A program made the position numbers and the translations under genes. The notes beneath the pieces are model-generated. The model was not told the DNA's origin, did no database searches, and was given only the letters and a program-made list of their open reading frames with translations. Of a DNA stretch of 64,000 nucleotides, positions 61,159 through 64,000 are shown one piece after another. This DNA is from Okibacterium fritillariae. Lineage in GTDB: Bacteria; Actinomycetota; Actinomycetes; Actinomycetales; Microbacteriaceae. The stretch is taken from NCBI RefSeq assembly GCF_900167575.1, contig NZ_FUZP01000001.1, forward strand, positions 558,001-622,000, written 5' to 3'. How positions within the stretch are numbered: position 1 is the first letter of the stretch; every line of letters begins with the position of its first letter.

Positions 61159-62225
61159 TGTCAGACGTCCAGACCGGAGCGGGTGCGGCATCCGCCCCCA
61201 CGCGCCCCGACACGCGCCGTCGCGCCCCCGAACGCACACCCGGCTCGGGCCTGAAGCCCACGGGCGGTCTGGCGGGGCTGGCGAAGGACCGCCGTGTCGT
61301 GCTCCTCGCGCTCATCGTCGTGGCGTTCATCGCCATGAGCCTCATCTCGCCCTACTTCCTCAACACCGCCAACCTGCTCACGCTGCTGCAGTACTCGGCC
61401 GTGATCGGTGTGCTGGCGCTCGGCCAGACGCTCGTCATCCTGGGCGGTGGCGGCGGCATCGACCTGTCGATCGGTTCGACGCTGTCGCTGTGCTCGGTCA
61501 CCTTCGGGCTGTTGTCGGTGGGCGGAGGCATGAGCCCCTGGCTCGCGGCGCTCCTCACGCTCGCGGTCGGCGCCGTGCTCGGCCTCATCAACGGGCTCTT
61601 CATCACGCTGCTGCGCCTGCCGCCACTCATCGTCACGCTCGGCACGCTCTACCTCTATGCCTCGGCCGCCATGGTGCTGTCCAACGGCGTCGACATCAAC
61701 GGGTTCGACCGCGACGGCTTCTCGACCATCGGCCAGACGTCGGTGGCGGGCATCCCGTTCCAGGTGCTGCTCGTGCTGCTGCCGCTCTTCATCGTCGGCG
61801 CCTTCGTCATGCACCGCACGGTCTTCGGCCGCCAGGTCTATGCCACCGGTTCCAACGCGGATGCCGCAGCCCTCGCCGGCGTCAACGTGCGCCGCGTGCG
61901 CATCAGCCTCTACATGATCGCGTCCACGCTCGCCGCCGTCGGAGCCATCGTCACGGCCTCGTGGCTGCTGAACGCCCGACCGGCCGCCGGCTCGGGTTTC
62001 GAACTGCAGGCCATCACCATCGCGGTGCTCGGCGGCACGGCCATCACGGGCGGTGTGGGCAAGCTGTCCGGCACGTTCCTGGCGCTCATCCTCGTCGCCA
62101 TCCTCAACTCGGGCATGCAGCTCGCGGGCATCGGCAGCACCTACCAGATCGGTCTGCTGGGCCTCGTGCTCATCGTCTCGATGCTGGTGCGGTCGCGCGG
62201 TGCCGTGCGCGAGACGGCGCTCTGA
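61158..62225 (+). CDS. Sugar ABC permease 2 (RhaQ/LsrD-like)
   Basis: 355 aa; ATG overlaps the previous stop (TGATG). Long ~45-residue cytoplasmic start, then ~10 transmembrane segments with VILGGGGGIDLSIGSTLSLC, INGLFITLLRLPPLIVTLGTL, ATGSNADAAALAGVNVRRVRI and ITIAVLGGTAITGGVGKLSGT. It is clearly diverged from permease 1, so the pair forms a heterodimer. Confidence 0.9.
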   Translation: MSDVQTGAGAASAPTRPDTRRRAPERTPGSGLKPTGGLAGLAKDRRVVLLALIVVAFIAMSLISPYFLNTANLLTLLQYSAVIGVLALGQTLVILGGGGGIDLSIGSTLSLCSVTFGLLSVGGGMSPWLAALLTLAVGAVLGLINGLFITLLRLPPLIVTLGTLYLYASAAMVLSNGVDINGFDRDGFSTIGQTSVAGIPFQVLLVLLPLFIVGAFVMHRTVFGRQVYATGSNADAAALAGVNVRRVRISLYMIASTLAAVGAIVTASWLLNARPAAGSGFELQAITIAVLGGTAITGGVGKLSGTFLALILVAILNSGMQLAGIGSTYQIGLLGLVLIVSMLVRSRGAVRETAL

Positions 62226-62280
62226 AGCATCCCCCTTTTTGCACGACTCCTCGTTCGTCGAACCACAGATAAGGAAACCC

Positions 62281-63597
62281 ATGTCAGAGAACACCGACCG
62301 CATCCTCGCCGCCGTCGACGCCGGCACCGAACAGACCGTCGAACTGCTGCAGGAACTGCTGCGGGCCCCGAGCGTGAACCCCTGGTTCGGCGACCCCGCC
62401 GAGATCTCGGGCGAACAGGCCGTTCAGGATGTCTTCGAACGCCTGCTGCGCGAGCTCGGCGCCGACGAGATCGACGTGTGGGAGCCCAACGCCGACGACC
62501 TCGCGCACCGCGCAGACGGCCCCGGCTACTACCCCGGCCGCGACTTCACGGGCCGCCCCAATGTGGTCGCCCGCTTCAAGGGCACCAACCCGGATGCCCC
62601 CGCCCTCATGATCCAGGGCCACTGCGACGTGGTCAGCGTGGGCAGCCTCTGGACCGAGGACCCGTTCGGCGGCGAGCGCAAGGACGGCAAGATCTTCGGC
62701 CGCGGCGCCGTCGACATGAAGGGTGGCATGGCCGCCGCCCTCGGCGCGATCGCGGCGCTCAAGCAGGCCGGCGTGCAGCTGCAGGGCGACCTCATCGTCG
62801 CTTCCGTCGCCGACGAGGAGGCGGGCGGCATGGGCACTCTGGCGCTCGTCGACCGCGGCTACATCGCCACCGCCGGCACCATCGTGCCCGAGGCGACGAA
62901 TCTCAACATCGCGCCCCTGTGTCGCGGCATCCTGTGGGGTGAGGTCACGCTGCACGGCCGCGCCGGCCACATCGAGCTCGAGCGCCGGCCCTGGCAGGAG
63001 GACGGCGCCGTCGACGCCATCGACTACGGTCAGCGCCTGTTGAACGCCATCTCCGAGCGCAACGCCGAGTGGGCCGTCGACCCTATCAAGAACCACAAGT
63101 ACATCCCCATCCCGTGCCAGATCAAGGTCGCGCAGCTCGACGCCGGGGAGTTCCCCACCACCTACGCGTCGTCGTGCAAGATCACGTTCAACGCGCAGTA
63201 CCTGCCGGTGCAGAAGGATGCCAACGGCCTCGGCAGCATCGTGAAGAAGGAACTCGAAGACCTCTTCACCGGTTTCGTCACGGGCGACCAGTGGTTCGAC
63301 GAGCACCCGCCCACCATCAACTGGCTCGTCGACGCCGACTGCGGCGAGACGGCCGACACCGAACCCGTCGTCACGCAGACGCTCAAGGCCGCCCTCGAGG
63401 TGGGCCTCGACAGCGAGCTGCAGGGCTGCATGTCGCACACCGACATGGGCCTCATGATCGACTCGGGCAGCCCCACCATCAACTTCGGACCGGGACACAT
63501 GGGCATCGCCCACCAGGCCGACGAGCACATCTATGAAATGGATCTCGCGGCCGCCACCAAGGTGTTCGCCATCACCATCGCCGACCTGTGCGGCTGA
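62281..63597 (+). CDS. M20-family metallohydrolase (ArgE/DapE/carboxypeptidase type)
   Basis: 438 aa with AAGGAA before ATG. M20 active site: metal His and catalytic Asp in MIQGHCDVVSVG, bridging Asp in GRGAVDMKGGMAAAL, catalytic Glu-Glu in VASVADEEAGGMGTLAL, metal Glu in VPEATNLNIAP, and late metal His in GPGHMGIAHQADEHIYEMDL. It removes an acyl or amino-acyl group from a small molecule. Fifth gene of the LacI-controlled ABC operon (55-bp spacer), so it probably acts on the imported compound. Confidence 0.9.
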   Translation: MSENTDRILAAVDAGTEQTVELLQELLRAPSVNPWFGDPAEISGEQAVQDVFERLLRELGADEIDVWEPNADDLAHRADGPGYYPGRDFTGRPNVVARFKGTNPDAPALMIQGHCDVVSVGSLWTEDPFGGERKDGKIFGRGAVDMKGGMAAALGAIAALKQAGVQLQGDLIVASVADEEAGGMGTLALVDRGYIATAGTIVPEATNLNIAPLCRGILWGEVTLHGRAGHIELERRPWQEDGAVDAIDYGQRLLNAISERNAEWAVDPIKNHKYIPIPCQIKVAQLDAGEFPTTYASSCKITFNAQYLPVQKDANGLGSIVKKELEDLFTGFVTGDQWFDEHPPTINWLVDADCGETADTEPVVTQTLKAALEVGLDSELQGCMSHTDMGLMIDSGSPTINFGPGHMGIAHQADEHIYEMDLAAATKVFAITIADLCG

Positions 63598-63649
63598 GAC
63601 CCACGCTCACCCTTCACGCACACCCGTACGACAAGAAATCAGGTACATC

Positions 63650-64000
63650 ATGACACGCGTCCTCGTTGCCGGTGAAAGCTGGTCGGTCACCTCCATCCAC
63701 ACGAAAGGCTTCGACTCGTTCACCACGGTCGACTACGAAGAGGGCGGCGCGGCGCTGCTCGGGGCGCTCGACGCCGGCGGCTTCGACGTCACCTATATGC
63801 CCTGCCACGTCGCAGCCAAGGAGTTTCCCTGGACTCTCGACGAGCTGAGCAGCTATGACGTCGTGCTGCTCTCGGACATCGGGGCCAACACGTTCCTGCT
63901 GCCCGCGCAGACCTTCATCAAGGGGCAGAAGACGACCAACCGCTTGGCCGTACTGCGCGACTGGGTGCGCGCGGGTGGCGGGCTCGGCATGGTGGGCGGC
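63650..64000 (+). CDS. Glutamine-amidotransferase-like protein (PF07090-type), partial
   Basis: First 117 codons, cut by the window end; AGGTACATC precedes ATG 63650. MTRVLVAGESWSVTSIHTKG, a flavodoxin-like core with YDVVLLSDIGANTFLLPAQTF and LRDWVRAGGGLGMVGG match the uncharacterised class I amidotransferase-like family often found beside sugar ABC operons. The nucleophile-bearing segment should follow the last residues and is not visible. Same operon as the M20 gene (52-bp gap). Confidence 0.78.
   Translation, partial: MTRVLVAGESWSVTSIHTKGFDSFTTVDYEEGGAALLGALDAGGFDVTYMPCHVAAKEFPWTLDELSSYDVVLLSDIGANTFLLPAQTFIKGQKTTNRLAVLRDWVRAGGGLGMVGG

Overview
The window is GC-rich DNA (roughly two-thirds G+C by eye) with actinobacterial features: dense short operons, frequent GTG starts, many ATGA/GTGA/TGATG gene overlaps, and many genes that appear to start leaderless, with a TANNNT-like -10 box about 6 nt before the start codon. 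Gene content (LldD with a FadR-type regulator, RhaEW fusion, many ribose/rhamnose-type ABC importers, LacI/ROK/SorC/WYL regulators, BLUF) suggests a soil- or plant-associated actinobacterium, probably a Microbacteriaceae. That placement is inference. I saw no rRNA, tRNA, CRISPR array, insertion sequence or prophage.

Left part (1-19.5 kb): a GNAT fragment and a GT-C glycosyltransferase; then, all on the minus strand, a rhamnose-type operon rhaEW - rhaB - 2-hydroxyacid dehydrogenase, followed by a FadR-type regulator and lldD with their own promoter and TGGT-N3-ACCA operator. Together these can take L-rhamnulose to dihydroxyacetone phosphate and L-lactate, then pyruvate; the rhamnose isomerase is not in the window. 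Next come a hipBA toxin-antitoxin pair behind three operator-like dyads 29 bp apart, a lipoprotein, a hypothetical gene, a broken PfkB sugar-kinase tail, an RpiB/LacAB isomerase with an MHS-type transporter under a LacI regulator with two abutting operators, a MarR/flavin-monooxygenase divergent pair and a WYL-regulator/VOC divergent pair.

Middle (19.5-45.5 kb): a wall-anchored subtilase-like protein, an EamA transporter divergent from a CGNR zinc-finger protein, then a sugar gene set (ABC importer, two tandem ketose 3-epimerases, a FrcK-type kinase) divergent from a ROK regulator. Then come an Acr3/BASS transporter, IclR regulator, cupin, TauE/SafE exporter, a GntP permease - CoA-transferase - HMG-CoA lyase operon, a mini-LysR protein, hydrolase, DeoR regulator, two unknown genes, an APH-family kinase, and a CPBP protease - sensor kinase - response regulator operon.

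Right part (45.6-64 kb): a SorC-controlled pair of transcription units (SDR + rhamnulokinase-like kinase; polyol dehydrogenase + ribose-type ABC importer) that share an operator at the same distance from the same -10 hexamer; an orphan PAS histidine kinase and a BLUF photoreceptor; and a LacI-controlled operon with a RhaSTPQ/Lsr-like ABC importer (two permeases), an M20 deacylase and a glutamine-amidotransferase-like protein cut by the window end.

Overall the segment is a sugar/polyol/hydroxy-acid catabolic region: three ribose-family ABC systems, two FGGY kinases, several dehydrogenases and epimerases, each with a local regulator and a visible candidate operator.
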